From: Martelella mediterranea DSM 17316
Lineage (GTDB): Bacteria > Pseudomonadota > Alphaproteobacteria > Rhizobiales > Rhizobiaceae
DNA length: 64,000 nt
NCBI RefSeq assembly: GCF_002043005.1
Contig: NZ_CP020330.1
Span: 4,048,001-4,112,000, forward strand
Direction: 5' to 3'
Shown: piece after piece, positions 19,468 through 26,988 of the stretch
How positions within the stretch are numbered: position 1 is the first letter of the stretch
Layout of the letters: each line of letters begins with the position of its first letter
Notes under the pieces: model-generated
What the model was told of the DNA's origin: nothing
The model's database searches: none
What the model saw: the letters and a program-made list of their open reading frames with translations, nothing else
Made by a program: the position numbers and the translations under genes

Positions 19468-20621
19468 GTCGCCGCCGCCTCAAGCACCGAGGCGTAATTG
19501 GCAACGCCCGAACCGCCCATGTTGAAGACCAGCGCGCGCTCGGCGCCGGCGCGCTGCATGTCGCCCGCCTCGCCCAGAACCTGCCGGGCGGCCATGACAT
19601 GCATCGAAACGCCGGTGGCGCCGACCGGGTGGCCCTTGGCCTTCAGCCCGCCGGACAGGTTGACGGGCAAGATGCCGTCCCGCGCGACCCAGCCTTCCTC
19701 GATCGCCCGGTGACCCTCGCCCGGTGCGGCAAGCCCCATCGCCTCGTAGACCATCAGTTCGGCTATGGTGAAGCAGTCATGCACCTCCGCCGCGTCGATA
19801 TCGCGAATGCCGAGCCCAGCCGCCTCAAGCGCCTGCCGGATCGCGATCGCCGCCCCGGTGAGTTCCGTCGACGATCTGCGCGACATCGGCAGAAAATCGC
19901 TGACCTGGGACCGCGCCCGGATGGCGACGGCCCGCGCCGCACCCCGCGCCGCCTCGTCGCGGGTGATCACGAGCGCCGCCGCGCCATCGGAAATCAGCGA
20001 GCAATCGGTGACCTTCAGCGGATCGGCGATCATCGGGTTGCGATTGGAAACCTCCCGGCAGAAGTCGAAGTCGAGCGGCTTGTGCATCTGCGCCAGCGGG
20101 TTCGCCATGGCATTGGCGTGGTTCTTGACCGCGATCCGGGCCAGCGCATCGGTCATGTCGCCATATTCGGCGGCATAGGCCCTGGCGAAGCGGGCGAAGA
20201 TTTCGGGGAAGGAGACGCCGGCCTCCTCCCGCTGGTCGGACGCACCGGCGAGCCCGGCGGTCACCTCCGGCGTGGTCAGATGGGTCATCTTCTCCACGCC
20301 GATCACCAGCGCCGCATCCACCCTGCCCGCCTCCACCGCATCGATGGCGCCCCAGAGCGCCGCCGAGCCGGAGGCGCAGGCGTTTTCAAGCCGGGTCGCG
20401 GGCGTGAAGCGCAGATCGGGATCAATGTCGAGCGCCAGCGAGGAGGCGAAGGCATCGCCGACCATGCCGGAATTGAAGTGCCCGAGCCAGATGCCGCCGA
20501 TTTCTGAAGCGGGAACGCCGGAATGCTCCAGCGCCTCCCGCCCGGCGGCAACCACGAGTTCGGGCAGCGTTTCGGCTAGCCTTCCAAAGGGCGTATGCCC
20601 CCAACCGATGATGCGCGCCAT
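19464..20621 (-). CDS. Thiolase (SCP-X/acetyl-CoA acetyltransferase type)
   Basis: A 385-residue thiolase-fold enzyme. The acyl-accepting Cys lies in RLENACASGSAALWGAI, and C-terminal catalytic motifs are AAEVHDCFTIAE and LSGGLKAKGHPVGATG. The ATG at 20621 starts the conserved MARIIGWGHTPFG; the open frame beyond it is not conserved. The stop overlaps the downstream ligase start, and the start is two bases from the FAH stop region, so the three genes form a tight operon. A final thiolytic cleavage of a beta-ketoacyl-CoA is the natural guess. Confidence 0.92.
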   Translation of the reverse strand: MARIIGWGHTPFGRLAETLPELVVAAGREALEHSGVPASEIGGIWLGHFNSGMVGDAFASSLALDIDPDLRFTPATRLENACASGSAALWGAIDAVEAGRVDAALVIGVEKMTHLTTPEVTAGLAGASDQREEAGVSFPEIFARFARAYAAEYGDMTDALARIAVKNHANAMANPLAQMHKPLDFDFCREVSNRNPMIADPLKVTDCSLISDGAAALVITRDEAARGAARAVAIRARSQVSDFLPMSRRSSTELTGAAIAIRQALEAAGLGIRDIDAAEVHDCFTIAELMVYEAMGLAAPGEGHRAIEEGWVARDGILPVNLSGGLKAKGHPVGATGVSMHVMAARQVLGEAGDMQRAGAERALVFNMGGSGVANYASVLEAAAT

Positions 20622-20622
20622 C

Positions 20623-21591
20623 TCAGTCGACCTTGACCAGCCTGTTGCGAAGGATGCCGATGCCCTCGACCTCGAGCTCGACGACATCGCCCGGCGACAG
20701 GAAGCGCATATGCTCCAGCCCGCAGCCATTGCCGACGGTGCCCGAGCCCAGAAACTCACCCGGCCGCAGCGTTTCGGAGGCCGAGACATGTTCGATCACC
20801 TGTTCGAAGCTCCAGAACATCGTGCCGGTATTTCCGCGACCCCATTCCTCGCCATTGACGCGGCAGATCATGGTCTTGTCATTGGGGTTGCCGAATTCAT
20901 CCGCCGTCACCAGGCACGGGCCCATCGGGTTGGCGGTGTCGAAATCCTTGCCCTTGGCGGGACCAAGCTGGCCGCCCATTTCGGCGGTCTGGGCATCGCG
21001 GGCGGTGAAATCGTTGAAGATCGTATAGCCGAAGATATAGGGACGGGCGTCGGCGGCCTTGATGTCCTTGGCGGTCTTGCCGATGTAAATCCCGAATTCC
21101 AGCTCGAAATCCATGAATTTGGAGTAGCTGGGCCAGATCACATCGGTTTCGTGGCCGACCACGGAGAACCGATTGGCCTTGTAGTAGATCGGCTGCTCGT
21201 AAAAGGTTTCCGGCACCGAGAGAATGCCCTTGCGGGCCATCTCCGCCTCCGCCTCTTCCGGATTGTCGAACTGCCGGGCGCGCAGCTTGCGGGCCTGCTG
21301 GAAGGCCTGTTTCAGATGGGTCTCGAAGCACAGGCAATCGCGCATCTGGATCGGCGGTTCGATCGGCGCCATCAGCCTGACGGCGCTCCGTTCCAGCATA
21401 TGGCCGTTCGCGGCAGAGGCTTCCGCCTGCCGGGCGCGTTCGAGTGCCGCGTCACCGCCCTCGATCAACCCCTGGATCGAGGCGATGGCCCCGTCGGTGG
21501 CGGCGGCGAGATCGAGGATGCGTTCGCCATCGCCGAGAAGCACGCCGGGGCGGCCGACGCCGTCGCCGCGATCATAAGTCACCAGTTTCAT
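20623..21591 (-). CDS. Fumarylacetoacetate hydrolase family protein
   Basis: A 322-residue protein of the FAH superfamily, whose members are divalent-metal enzymes that hydrolyse or decarboxylate beta-diketo or 2-oxo acids. The N-terminal half has KLVTYDRGDGVGRPGVLLGD; the catalytic core holds SKFMDFELEFGIYIGK and GYTIFNDFTARDAQ, with the metal-ligand acids of the family, and LRPGEFLGSGTVGNGCG. The ATG at 21591 follows GGGAGGAAA. It is the first enzyme gene after tetR in the leftward operon and probably acts early on the imported compound. Confidence 0.92.
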   Translation of the reverse strand: MKLVTYDRGDGVGRPGVLLGDGERILDLAAATDGAIASIQGLIEGGDAALERARQAEASAANGHMLERSAVRLMAPIEPPIQMRDCLCFETHLKQAFQQARKLRARQFDNPEEAEAEMARKGILSVPETFYEQPIYYKANRFSVVGHETDVIWPSYSKFMDFELEFGIYIGKTAKDIKAADARPYIFGYTIFNDFTARDAQTAEMGGQLGPAKGKDFDTANPMGPCLVTADEFGNPNDKTMICRVNGEEWGRGNTGTMFWSFEQVIEHVSASETLRPGEFLGSGTVGNGCGLEHMRFLSPGDVVELEVEGIGILRNRLVKVD

Positions 21592-21617
21592 TGCATTTCC
21601 TCCCAAGAAAACATGAT

Positions 21618-22286
21618 TTAGCTATTGGCTGTCTGGCTCCGGTCGCGGTGCTTGAGACCGGCGGTCAGCATCGCGACGATATGGGTCGCCGCCGCGGCGG
21701 TATCGGCCGAGTCCGCGGTGCCTCCGGAAAGGCGCGCCATGCGGCCATTGTCCATCATTACGATCATCATCGCGCCGAGCATGGTCTGGTAGGCCCAGTT
21801 CACCTCGGCCCTTGTCCAGTCCGGAAAACATTCCGCAAGCGCGTCGAGCATCATCTCGGCCACCGGATCGAAGGTTTCGCGGAAAATCCCGCGCCCCTCC
21901 GAACTCGGATCGGAAAGCTCGCGAGCAAGGATACGGCCGAAGGCGCCGTCATTGGCGTTATCGCGCAGGCCGAACATCGGCACGATCAGAGCCTTGACGA
22001 CGAGTTCCACGCGCTTGTCCCAATCGGCCTCCGAACGGGCAAGCTGGAGCCCGACAACGCGCTGGCCGCGGATCGCCGGCGACCGGGTTTCGAAAATGGC
22101 GCGGTAGAGCCCTTCCTTGGAGCCGAAATGATAGTTGATCAGGGCCACCGGCACGTCGGCGCGAGCGGCGATCTTGCGCACCGTCGTCGCGTCATAGCCG
22201 TATTTGCCGAACACGGCCTCGCCGGCCGAAAGGATTTTCTCCTTCGACGTCGCACCCTGTTTTTCTTGATTTTTTGGCTCGTTCAC
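21618..22286 (-). CDS. TetR-family transcriptional regulator
   Basis: A 222-residue regulator with an N-terminal helix-turn-helix (SKEKILSAGEAVFGKYGYDATTVRKIAARADVP, then LINYHFGSKEGLYRAIF) and a C-terminal ligand-binding half. A GTG start at 22286 (VNEPKNQEK) is chosen because it places the HTH near the usual position; the longer frame has a non-conserved Phe-rich leader. It heads the fah-thiolase-ligase operon and is divergent from the TRAP operon. A TTGAAC-N4-GTTCAA palindrome between the two is the likely operator, so it probably represses both operons until an inducer binds. Confidence 0.92.
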   Translation of the reverse strand: MNEPKNQEKQGATSKEKILSAGEAVFGKYGYDATTVRKIAARADVPVALINYHFGSKEGLYRAIFETRSPAIRGQRVVGLQLARSEADWDKRVELVVKALIVPMFGLRDNANDGAFGRILARELSDPSSEGRGIFRETFDPVAEMMLDALAECFPDWTRAEVNWAYQTMLGAMMIVMMDNGRMARLSGGTADSADTAAAATHIVAMLTAGLKHRDRSQTANS

Positions 22287-22326
22287 TCTGCTTTCCCGTC
22301 CTGAATTGAACAAACAATAAAAAAGG

Positions 22327-22342
22327 TTGAACAGTTGTTCAA
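22327..22342. promoter_or_regulatory. Probable TetR operator between divergent operons
   Basis: TTGAACAGTTGTTCAA is a perfect 6-4-6 inverted repeat located 41 bases from the tetR start and 58 bases from the TRAP binding-protein start. A second partial copy, TTGAACAA, lies at 22307-22314. Position and symmetry fit a dimeric TetR-family regulator controlling both directions. Confidence 0.65.
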
Positions 22343-22399
22343 GTCCTATTATCCTTTTTTGTGGAGGCACCGGCAACGGTGACAATCAGGGAGGATTTC

Positions 22400-23473
22400 A
22401 TGAACCGAATTATCACCACACTTGCGCTTTCAGGCGGCGTCGCGCTCGCCGCGCTCTCGCCGGCGATGGCCCAGGAGACGCTGCGTCTCACCATTGCGTC
22501 CGGCCATCCGGAGGTATTTCTCTGGGTCAAGCACATGCACGAGACCTTCATTCCCACGGTCAATGCGGCGCTCGCCGAAAAGGGCGACCTGCAGATCGAA
22601 TGGACCGAGGCCTATGGCGGCACGCTGATGAAGCTCGGCTCGGAAGCGGAGGCGCTTGAGACCGGCATTGCCGATGTCGCGATGGCATCCGGGGTGTTCG
22701 ATCCCGCCGGCATGGGCATCCTCAATATCACCTACGCCATGCCCTTCGGCCCGATCGATCCGGAAATGGTCACCTCGGCGGTCGAAGACGCGCTTTACGG
22801 CACCGAGGGCCTGATCGACCAGCTCACGGATGAAACCGGCGTCGTCTATATCGGCGGCGGCGTGGCGATCGACGGTTATAACATTGCCGCCAAGCGCCCG
22901 ATCCGAACCCGCGCGGACATGGACGGCATGCGCATCGGCGGCGCCGGGCCCAACCTTGCCTGGCTGAATTCCACCGGCGCCGTCGGCGTTCAGGGCAGCT
23001 ACGTCACCTTCTACAACGACATTTCGACCGGGGTGTACGACGGCAATATCGGCTGGATGACCGCAAATGTGCCTGCCCGCATCTACGAAGTCGCGCCCTA
23101 CTGGAACCGCACCGATTTCGGCGCGATGTATATCGGCGGGCTCGGCGTCGCCGAACGGCTGTGGGAGGAATTCTCCGACGACACCAAGGATGCCTTCCGC
23201 AAGGGCGCGGAAGCCTATTCCAAGGCGTTTTTCGAGGAACAGTCGGCAAAATACGCCGCCAATGAAAAGACCATGCTTGAGGGCGGCGGCGAGGAAATAA
23301 TGATGGAGCCCGCCGAACGCCAGGCCTGGATCGACGACATGGACAACCCGGTGACGGCATGGCGCGAGGCAGCACTTGCCCGCGGCGAGCCGGTGGACGA
23401 GATGCTCGAAATCTACCGCGACACGCTTGCCGAAGACGGCTTCACCTTCCCGCGCGATTATCTCGCCGAATAG
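22400..23473 (+). CDS. TRAP transporter substrate-binding protein (DctP family)
   Basis: A 357-residue periplasmic binding protein with signal peptide MNRIITTLALSGGVALAALSPAMA, cleaved before QETLRLTIASGHPE. DctP-family features include the PTRADMDGMRIGGAG-like segment around RPIRTRADMDGMRIGG, which holds the conserved Arg that contacts the ligand carboxylate, and SYVTFYNDISTGVYDG. The ATG at 22400 has GGGAGGA upstream. TRAP binding proteins carry organic acids; the ligand here is presumably the substrate of the divergent CoA-pathway enzymes. Confidence 0.93.
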   Translation: MNRIITTLALSGGVALAALSPAMAQETLRLTIASGHPEVFLWVKHMHETFIPTVNAALAEKGDLQIEWTEAYGGTLMKLGSEAEALETGIADVAMASGVFDPAGMGILNITYAMPFGPIDPEMVTSAVEDALYGTEGLIDQLTDETGVVYIGGGVAIDGYNIAAKRPIRTRADMDGMRIGGAGPNLAWLNSTGAVGVQGSYVTFYNDISTGVYDGNIGWMTANVPARIYEVAPYWNRTDFGAMYIGGLGVAERLWEEFSDDTKDAFRKGAEAYSKAFFEEQSAKYAANEKTMLEGGGEEIMMEPAERQAWIDDMDNPVTAWREAALARGEPVDEMLEIYRDTLAEDGFTFPRDYLAE

Positions 23474-23531
23474 TCCGGCGCGGCCCGGCATGCATTGCCG
23501 GGCCCGTCCAAAGACCAATCTGGAGAAAATC

Positions 23532-24053
23532 ATGGCAAATGCACGCGGCCGGCCGGGCCAGCTGCTTGGCCCCGTTGTCGCCGGGCTCAACGCCCTCGGC
23601 TCGGTCTGGATCCTCGGCCTGATGTTGCTGATCTGCGCCGACATCATCATGCGCGGTGTCTTCAACGCACCGATCGCGGGCGTTGCCGAAATGGTGGCCT
23701 TTTCCATCGTCGGCATCGTGTTCCTGCAATTGGCCCACACGCTGCGCAGCGGATCGCTGACCCGGTCCGATCTGCTGCTGATCGTCGCAGAGCGCCACAG
23801 CCCTCGGCTGAAAGGCTTCCTGCTGGCGCTCTACAATTTCGCCGGCGCTGCCATTCTGGCGATCGCGCTCTGGCATTTCCTGCCGTCATTCCTCAGCGCC
23901 TGGGACAGGCCGGAGCGGCATTTCATGGGCAATCCCGGCTTCTTCCAGATACCGACATGGCCGCTTTACGGGCTGATGAGCATCGGCATGGCGGCGACCA
24001 TCCTGCAATTCCTGGCGAACTCGGTCGCCGCGCTGAGGGGAGAGGCCGTATGA
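23532..24053 (+). CDS. TRAP transporter small permease (DctQ family)
   Basis: A 173-residue inner-membrane protein with four transmembrane helices (about 18-40, GSVWILGLMLLICADIIMRG; 48-72; 95-118; 140-162), the DctQ topology. The ADIIMRGVFNAPIAGVAEMV segment is typical. The ATG at 23532 follows TGGAGAAAA. Its stop overlaps the large-permease start (ATGA), so the two are coupled as in other TRAP systems. Confidence 0.92.
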   Translation: MANARGRPGQLLGPVVAGLNALGSVWILGLMLLICADIIMRGVFNAPIAGVAEMVAFSIVGIVFLQLAHTLRSGSLTRSDLLLIVAERHSPRLKGFLLALYNFAGAAILAIALWHFLPSFLSAWDRPERHFMGNPGFFQIPTWPLYGLMSIGMAATILQFLANSVAALRGEAV

Positions 24054-25363
24054 GCGGCGTGGAAATCGCACTCGGCTCGGCCGCCCTGATGCTGGTGCTG
24101 ATCTATGCCGGGCTGCATGTCGCGATCGCGCTGATCCTCGTCAGCTTCATCGGCGTGTGGGTGCTGAAGGACAATTTCGATCTTGCCGCCAACATGCTGG
24201 TGGTCGCCTTCAAGGATTCGATCACCGACCAACTTTTCGGCGTGGTGCCGCTGTTCGTACTGATGGGGCTGGTGGTCTCGATCTCCGGCATGGGCCGCGA
24301 CACGTTCGATGTCGCGCAACAGGCCTTCCGGCGCATTCGCGGCGGGCTCGGGGTTGCGACCGTGGCGGCAAACGCCGTGTTCGCGGCCATCACCGGCATA
24401 TCGATCGCGTCGGCTGCCGTGTTCACGAAGGTCGCCGTGCCGGAGATGCGCGCCAGAGGCTATACGCCCGAATTCTCGGTCGGCGTGGTGGCCGGCTCCT
24501 CGGTGCTTGGCATGCTGATCCCGCCATCGCTGCTGTTCATCCTCTACGGCATCCTGACGGAGCAATCGGTCGGCTCGCTGTTCATCGCCGGCGTCCTGCC
24601 CGGTCTGCTGCTGGCTGTCACCTACAGCATCGGCATCGTCGCCATGGCGCATCTGAGACCCGGTTTCGTCGGCGGCCAGATGGCGCAGGAATTCGACGCG
24701 CCGCATATGGGCTGGGGCGAGATCGCCGCCAAGCTGCTGCCGATCGCAGCCCTTGTGGCCCTCGTGCTCGGCGGCATCTATGGCGGCCTGTTCACGCCGA
24801 CGGAGGCGGGCGGCGCGGGCGCTGCCGGCGCGCTGGCGATCGCGATCGTCAAGCGCCGCCTCAACTGGCGCGATTTCTGGCAGGTTCTGGTCCAGACCGG
24901 CCACACCACGGCCTCGATCTGTTTCCTGATCATCGGCGCCAGCCTCTATTCGCGCATGCTCGCCTTTACCGGCATGCCGGGCTGGCTGGGCCGCACGGTG
25001 CTGGAAGCCGGGTTCTCGACCGAGGGCGTGGTGCTGGCCATGGTCGTTGTCATGGTGCTGCTCGGCACCATTCTCGACAGTTCCTCGATCATGCTTCTGG
25101 TGCTGCCGATCGCGGTCCCGATCCTGAACGGGCTCGGCGTCGACCTGATCTGGCTCGGCGTGATCGCCATCCTTGCCGTCGAAATCGGCCTCCTGACGCC
25201 GCCCTTCGGCATCGCCGTCTACGTCATCAAATCAACGCTCGGTCCGGACAGCGACATCACGCTCGGGCAGATCTTCCGCGGCGCGGCCCCGTTCGCGCTG
25301 ATGATGCTGTTCGTGCTCGCGCTGGTGTTCCTGTTCCCGGCCATCGCCACCGCACTGCTTTAG
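24050..25363 (+). CDS. TRAP transporter large permease (DctM family)
   Basis: A 437-residue inner-membrane permease with about twelve hydrophobic segments. DctM signatures include GVVPLFVLMGLVVSISGM, ATVAANAVFAAITGISIASAAVFTKVAVPEM and GVVAGSSVLGMLIPPSLLFILYG. It should provide the sodium-coupled channel for the substrate captured by the DctP protein. It is read from the ATG overlapping the DctQ stop; the longer in-frame extension is not conserved. The metallo-hydrolase follows after 11 bases, which ties transport to catabolism. Confidence 0.94.
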   Translation: MSGVEIALGSAALMLVLIYAGLHVAIALILVSFIGVWVLKDNFDLAANMLVVAFKDSITDQLFGVVPLFVLMGLVVSISGMGRDTFDVAQQAFRRIRGGLGVATVAANAVFAAITGISIASAAVFTKVAVPEMRARGYTPEFSVGVVAGSSVLGMLIPPSLLFILYGILTEQSVGSLFIAGVLPGLLLAVTYSIGIVAMAHLRPGFVGGQMAQEFDAPHMGWGEIAAKLLPIAALVALVLGGIYGGLFTPTEAGGAGAAGALAIAIVKRRLNWRDFWQVLVQTGHTTASICFLIIGASLYSRMLAFTGMPGWLGRTVLEAGFSTEGVVLAMVVVMVLLGTILDSSSIMLLVLPIAVPILNGLGVDLIWLGVIAILAVEIGLLTPPFGIAVYVIKSTLGPDSDITLGQIFRGAAPFALMMLFVLALVFLFPAIATALL

Positions 25364-25374
25364 GGAGAAGACCT

Positions 25375-26382
25375 ATGACCAAATGGAAATACACCAAGGG
25401 ACTGCACGATCTCGGCAATGGCTGCTGGGGCTATCTGGTGCCGGACGGTTCGTGGGGCTGGTCCAATGCCGGTCTGATCGCCGACGGCGAGGCCACCCTG
25501 CTTGTCGATACGCTGTTCGACCTGAAGTGTACCGGCGACATGCTGGCCGAGATGCGCAACGCCGTGCCGGCGTCGGAAAAGATCGGCATCCTGGTCAACA
25601 CCCATGCCGATGGCGACCACACCTTCGGCAACCAGTTGGTCAAGGGTGCGCGCATCATCGGCACCGAGGGCACGGTCAGCGATTTCAACCGCTTCGACCC
25701 CAAGGTTCTGCTTGCGGTGCAAAACGATCCGAAGAAGTTCGGCCGCTCCGGGGAGTTCATGGCCGAATGCTTCCGCCCGTTCGATTTCTCCGGCATCGAA
25801 CTGACGCCGCCGACCGAGACCTTCAAGGATCGGATGACGATCAAGGTCGGCAACAAGACGGTGGAGTTGATCGAGGTCGGCCCCTCCCATTCGCTGGGCG
25901 ACGCGCTGATCTACGTGCCGGAGGACAAGGTTCTCTACACCGGCGACATCCTGTTTTCCGCCGGCACGCCGATCGCCTGGTACGGCCCGATCGCCCGCTG
26001 GATCAATGTCTGCAACATGGTGCTCGACATGGACGTCGAGATCATCGTCGCCGGCCACGGCCCGCTGTCCACCAAGGAAGACGTGCGCAAGATGCGCGAT
26101 TACCTGCTCGACATCACAGAGAAGGCCCGGCCGTTCTACGAGCAGGGCGTGGACTATCTCGATGCCGCCTACAAGATCGATCTCGGCGAATATCGCGACT
26201 GGAACGACGCGGAACGCGTTGTCGTGACGCTGCGAACGCTGTATGACGATTTCGACAATGCCCCGGTCCGGCCCACCCGCGTGCCCATCCCCTTCTTCGA
26301 ACAGATGAAGGACATGCGCGAAAGCCTTGGCAAGCCGCCGGTGCATCACGAATATTGCAGCCATGATCATCACGATCACTGA
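25375..26382 (+). CDS. MBL-fold metallo-hydrolase with variant HxDxDH motif
   Basis: A 335-residue protein of the metallo-beta-lactamase superfamily. The metal motif is THADGDH (His77, Asp79, Asp81, His82), i.e. HxDxDH rather than HxHxDH; further ligands are likely in GPSHSLGD, YTGDILF and VAGHGPLS. The C-terminus is His-rich (HHEYCSHDHHDH) and might bind metal. It follows the TRAP permease by 11 bases and precedes a GST-like gene, so it is probably the first hydrolytic step on the imported compound (ester, lactone or thioester). The substrate is unknown. Confidence 0.88.
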   Translation: MTKWKYTKGLHDLGNGCWGYLVPDGSWGWSNAGLIADGEATLLVDTLFDLKCTGDMLAEMRNAVPASEKIGILVNTHADGDHTFGNQLVKGARIIGTEGTVSDFNRFDPKVLLAVQNDPKKFGRSGEFMAECFRPFDFSGIELTPPTETFKDRMTIKVGNKTVELIEVGPSHSLGDALIYVPEDKVLYTGDILFSAGTPIAWYGPIARWINVCNMVLDMDVEIIVAGHGPLSTKEDVRKMRDYLLDITEKARPFYEQGVDYLDAAYKIDLGEYRDWNDAERVVVTLRTLYDDFDNAPVRPTRVPIPFFEQMKDMRESLGKPPVHHEYCSHDHHDH

Positions 26383-26400
26383 GCCTTTCGGGAGATATCC

Positions 26401-26988
26401 ATGAAGCTGTTCCACGCGCCCGGCGCCTGTTCCGACGGGATCGTTCTGCTCCTCGACATCATCGGCGTACCTTACGAAATTCACGAGCTCGACGTGAGGA
26501 AAGGCGATCAGCGCCAGCCCGACTATCTCGCGATCAATCCGAAGGGCAAGGTTCCCGCGCTCCTGCGCGACGACGGCAGGCTTCTGACCGAGTTTCCGGC
26601 GATCGCCTTCTGGCTCGCCCGCAAATATCCCGAGGCCGAACTGCTGCCGACGGACCCCGATGGCGAGGCAAGAGCGCTGGAGCTGCTCGATTTCATCGTC
26701 TCGTCGATCCATATGCGCGGCACGGCGTTGGTGCAGCGGCCAACGGCTTTCGCGGGCTCGCCCGAGGCGCAGGACGAGGTCAAGGCGATGGGTCGCCAGG
26801 CCATCGAGCGGGGGCTTTCGCAGCTTGACAGGGAACTGGGCGATAAGAAATTCCTGATGGGCGATCGCTTCAGCCTGCCCGATGCCGCCGCCTATTACGT
26901 GCTGAGCTGGCAACCCCGATACCAGGTGCCGCTCGGCGAACGACTGGAGAATTACTACGCGCGGCTTTCCAGGCTCTCTCCGGCCTGA
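26401..26988 (+). CDS. Glutathione S-transferase family protein
   Basis: A 195-residue cytosolic GST. The N-terminal thioredoxin-like domain begins MKLFHAPGACSDGIVLLLDIIG and contains the glutathione-site segments NPKGKVPALL and LTEFPAIAFWLA; the C-terminal helical domain includes MGDRFSLPDAAAYYVLSW. The APGACS start resembles beta-class GSTs. It is the last gene of the TRAP operon and could conjugate or isomerise a pathway intermediate. Its 3' end overlaps the convergent histidine kinase gene by 34 bases. Confidence 0.88.
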   Translation: MKLFHAPGACSDGIVLLLDIIGVPYEIHELDVRKGDQRQPDYLAINPKGKVPALLRDDGRLLTEFPAIAFWLARKYPEAELLPTDPDGEARALELLDFIVSSIHMRGTALVQRPTAFAGSPEAQDEVKAMGRQAIERGLSQLDRELGDKKFLMGDRFSLPDAAAYYVLSWQPRYQVPLGERLENYYARLSRLSPA

